From NCBI GenBank assembly GCA_003833135.1, contig QZLH01000261.1:61323-83005 (forward strand): DNA of 21,683 bases. The letters run 5' to 3'. The stretch is from Oehlia diaphana. Its lineage: Eukaryota > Glomeromycota > Glomeromycetes > Glomerales > Glomeraceae. Position numbers and translations under genes: made by a program. Numbering within the stretch: the stretch's first letter is position 1; each line of letters starts with the position of its first letter. Positions 18,851 through 21,683 of this stretch are shown here, piece by piece. The notes beneath the pieces are model-generated. The model did no database searches, was not told the DNA's origin, and worked only from the letters and a program-made list of their open reading frames with translations.

Positions 18851-19602
18851 CATGTAATTCCGGCCAACTCCCCAACGCCATCAAAAAAAGCTCGGGCACG
18901 TGATTTATGTGATTTGACAGATTACTTAACGTCTTAACCCTAAGGTCAACACTAACTCCAAAGGTCCCCTAACCCTAAGATACTCCAACGTCTACGTTAC
19001 CTTTATTTCAGCCTAAACTAACTTTCCTTACCCTAAGATACTCCGCTTTAAAGATGATTGCTTGAGAATATAATGAAATTTTATAGATATTAATTCATAA
19101 AAGTAAAACAAATTCTTTTAAATTAGAGTAATTATTTTATTAAAATAGAATGTAATATAAATTTAACAATAAAATTTATTCAATTTCAATTTATTAAAAT
19201 ACATTAAATTCAAAATAAATTATTATAAATAATGAATTGATTTATTAATAGGACTATATGACTTCCTTACTACTTTATAATACAGACTAGTAATTGCTCT
19301 TCTAGAAGAGAAGGTAGCATTAATTAGGCTGTCAAAATAACAGTTGGTATTATTGCTTACTTGGTGATTTCCAAGATATTAGGTTTTTTTGTTTTAAACT
19401 ATTGTAAAGAAAATAAGCCAACTTTTTATTTTTTAAAAAAAATTGTATTCTTGGTATTTGGTAATGTAGACGCGAAAAGAAAGCTTAAATAATAGCTTAA
19501 ATAATACGCGATAAATATTTACTGCGCCGTATGTAATAAAATCACATGCTCAAAATCACATGCCCGAGCCTTTTTTATAATTCCGGCCCGAAGGGTCACG
19601 TG
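18851..19602. mobile_element. Element with inverted arms containing GCTCGGGCA and GGCCGGAATT
   Basis: The left arm (18851-18915) carries AATTCCGGCC, then AAAAAAAGCTCGGGCACGTGATTT, then GTGATTT. The right arm (19537-19602), read inward, carries GGCCGGAATTATAAAAAAGG, CTCGGGCATGTGATTTTG and GTGATTT. The arms are similar but gapped. The core (18916-19536) has a short direct repeat, ACCCTAAGATACTCC near 18972 and 19030, and otherwise AT-rich DNA without a frame. The outer limits and target duplication are undefined, so this could be a non-autonomous DNA element or a locally inverted repeat. Confidence 0.45.
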
Positions 19603-20370
19603 CACATTGGTTACATCGAGTATTTAAGTTTTAACTCCGTTGTATTCTTGTGTCGTTACTGTATTTATAGTATGTCACAATTGCTTTAGAAAATTTTGAT
19701 CAGATTAATTCTTTCATTTCCTATGTGTCAATTACTCAATTAGCTATATTTTTAATTTGGACATTATATTGTTAAAAATTTAACTAGAAATTATTTTGAA
19801 CTAATTATCGAAAAAATTTCAAAATAAATAAAAAAAAATGTGACACAAAAATTATAAGTAAAACTTGCCTAATCAATTCATAATTTCCACCTGGGAATTC
19901 AACCCTTTTTTTAGTTGTTCATTTAGGAAAATTTCGGTTTTTCACGAATTCTTTGGAAATCGATTTCCTTAATAGGTCGGTATGACTTTTTAATTTCCAT
20001 TTGAATTAGTCAAAGGGTGAAAAGTCAATGGTAGAACATAGTAAGGCTGATTTATCTGTCTTACGTACTCTTCCTCCTTTTTTCAGTATTTTTTTAAATA
20101 TTCCAATTATAATTTCAGCCAAAATTAACGATAATTATATTATGTATGTAACGCAAATTTATCATTGGTTATTTAAAACCAATTCTGCAGAGAAGGTAAA
20201 TATGATTTATAAAATAAAAAATCCTCTACAGTATAATAATACTTTGTAAAAATACATTTACCTCAAATTATAGAATCATGAATCTTTTTACAAAAGCAGA
20301 AATATAAAAATACGTGTAATAGAAACTTGAGAGTGTCTCATTGTCTCATTGTCTTCTTTTTGTTTATTGA
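19603..20370. other. Intergenic region
   Basis: AT-rich without a supportable gene. It contains one ATAATTTCAGCCAAAATTAA palindrome-like motif near 20110-20129, related to the end of the 56-bp dispersed repeat. The small plus frame 20028-20249 has a plausible first 20 residues but no recognisable family. Confidence 0.4.
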
Positions 20371-20372
20371 TA

Positions 20373-20646
20373 TCCCTATAAAAAAAGTAGATACGTTTTT
20401 TATACTGAAAGATACGTTTTGAATACTGAGAGATGCGTCTAGATACGTTTTGAGATACAGGAAAATGCACAATTCCGTATCTTGCAAGACACGTTTTGTA
20501 TACAGACTGAAAAAACGTATCATGCGAGATACAGAATTGTGCATTTTTCCGTATCTCAAAACGTATCTAGACGTATCTAGACGTATCTCTCAGTATACAA
20601 AACGTATCTTTCAATATAAAAATCGTATCTACTTTTTTTATAGGGA
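20373..20646. mobile_element. 274-bp foldback element flanked by TA
   Basis: The tip TCCCTATAAAAAAAGTAGAT at 20373 is mirrored exactly at the right end (20627-20646), and most of the two ~125-bp arms pair. Each arm is built from AGATACG/CGTATCT units, including a GATACAGAATTGTGCATTTT-like block mirrored near the centre (20455-20545). TA dinucleotides flank both ends (20371-20372 and 20647-20648). TA flanks plus a terminal inverted repeat running almost to the centre fit a Stowaway/mariner-type foldback element. The right arm carries an extra tandem copy of the 10-base CTAGACGTAT unit. There is no coding capacity; the overlapping small open frames are artefacts of the repeat. Confidence 0.88.
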
Positions 20647-20648
20647 TA

Positions 20649-21480
20649 ATAAAATTTATTGTATCCAAATTATAATGTAATTTTATGATTTCACTAGCCA
20701 CAAAATAATAATAATTCCATGATAAAATTCGTCAAAAAATATTTATGTTACGTGATATGGTAATGCTTTTTGATCATTTAAAAAATGAGAATATGATATC
20801 AGAACAATAAAAAGGTATTTTAATATTTACAATTATTTTTATCATTTTAATTCTAAAAATTATTTCTGTTGAGGGCATAACAATATATAAATTAAATAAT
20901 TATTGTACTTGTAATAATTTTACATATTATGTTATCACTTAATAACGTATGTTTGAAACTTCCGAACGTACAGTCATCGTCAATCAATAAGAAAAGATCA
21001 TATATTATTAATTTCAAACGATCGTTTAAAAGATAGAATGGAAACAAGCAATAGTCCCTGTCTGTTTACTTAAAAAAACTTTTGACATTATCACACAATA
21101 TGAATAATTTATTATACAGTTTTAGAATACGAAACCTTTGAAAATCAAAATAATCGATTCATTCAATATGATAATCAAGTTATCAACAGTTAATCTTTTT
21201 ATTCATTAACCTTTTTTATTTTTTCATTATAATGTAACAAAATCATTTTTCGATGAAACACTAAAACTAACCCTTTGTTAGAGATCGATGATTTGCTGAA
21301 ACTTTAATCACATTAAATAAAAAATGATTTACATTTCAAAAACCCGAAAATAGATGGTTTTTCCCTTTTCAAACATGCATGGCATAATATAATATTTATG
21401 TTGTATGATGTCGTGCAAATTGTATTTAATTACCAACAATTCAAAAATCAATAATAAAAATTGAGTTTAAAGTATCCAAT
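20649..21480. other. Intergenic region
   Basis: AT-rich with no frame of interest. It contains a perfect AAACGATCGTTT palindrome near 21017. Nothing else stands out. Confidence 0.45.
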
Positions 21481-21483
21481 GAA

Positions 21484-21533
21484 ATTTCGTAAAAAAAATT
21501 ATGAACTTTTTTTTAGTTCATTATTTTTAAAAG

Positions 21534-21566
<33 letters not shown>

Positions 21567-21661
21567 AAAAAAAAAAAATAAAAATTGATTTTAAAAAAAC
21601 AAAAAAAATTTCGAAAAAAAAAATATGAACTTTTTTTTAGTTTATTATTTTTAAAAAAAAA
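21484..21661. repeat. Homopolymer-rich tail with a ~50-bp direct repeat
   Basis: A block beginning ATTTCG, then an A-run, ATGAACTTTTTTTTAGTT and ATTATTTTTAAAA, occurs at 21484-21534 and again at 21608-21656. Between and after them are A-runs of ten to more than thirty bases. Each block contains a small GAACTTTTTTTTAGTT palindrome-like core. Length of the A-runs is likely unreliable. Confidence 0.8.
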
Positions 21662-21683
21662 AAAAAAAAAAAAAAGGCAAAAA

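Noticed and set aside
18936..19050. CCCTAA strings as interstitial telomere repeats
   Set aside because: Only isolated single units, not tandem; better explained as part of a longer duplicated 15-base phrase.
20288..20680. Three overlapping open frames with RYRKMHNSVS/MRYGKMHNSVS-like repeats on both strands
   Set aside because: They are translations of the inverted AGATACG arms of the foldback element, giving mirror-image peptides; not a gene.

Overview
The window looks like AT-rich nuclear DNA from an arbuscular mycorrhizal fungus (Glomeromycotina, Rhizophagus-like). The reasons are relics of a serine/threonine or tyrosine-kinase-like family joined to Sel1 repeats, short introns of about 60-90 bp, a relic resembling the nuclease-type C-terminal domain of Crinkler-like proteins, and a high load of small inverted-repeat transposons. 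The organism call is an inference from gene families and composition; there is no rRNA, tRNA or other marker here.

Only three protein genes look intact. (1) 1618-2733 (+) is a single-exon gene for a 371-residue helical protein. A Gly/Ala-rich hydrophobic hairpin lies between long charged helices, an architecture reminiscent of alpha-helical pore-forming proteins. (2) 5300-3887 (-) is a six-exon gene whose five introns all have GT..AG ends and compatible phases, giving 347 residues of a family I cannot name. (3) 16682-15075 (-) is a single-exon gene for a 535-residue membrane protein with a large glycosylatable loop and three CACGTG boxes just upstream.

Most of the rest is decayed genes and transposons. 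Between about 11340 and 6720 (-) lies one kinase-Sel1 gene broken apart by four different insertions. These are a hAT element with a perfect 8-bp target duplication (10245-11311, containing a 684-base assembly gap), a degenerate inverted-repeat element (9379-9791), a 277-bp dispersed repeat (8284-8560, with a second copy at 3189-3445) and a mariner-like element (6812-7297). Two further relics of the same kinase family lie at 690-1185 and 18560-18760, also on the minus strand. The latter preserves the unoccupied version of the exact site into which the hAT element inserted.

From 11370 to 14345 composition becomes noticeably richer in G+C. This stretch holds a Crinkler-like nuclease-domain relic (+) and several unassigned exon-like fragments (-). 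From 17905 to 18303 (-) there is a fragment that may derive from a trypsin-like protease family. The right third carries a 274-bp near-perfect foldback element flanked by TA (20373-20646), a larger element with inverted arms (18851-19602), and a homopolymer-rich tail with a direct repeat. I see no CRISPR array, operon, prokaryotic gene or RNA gene.
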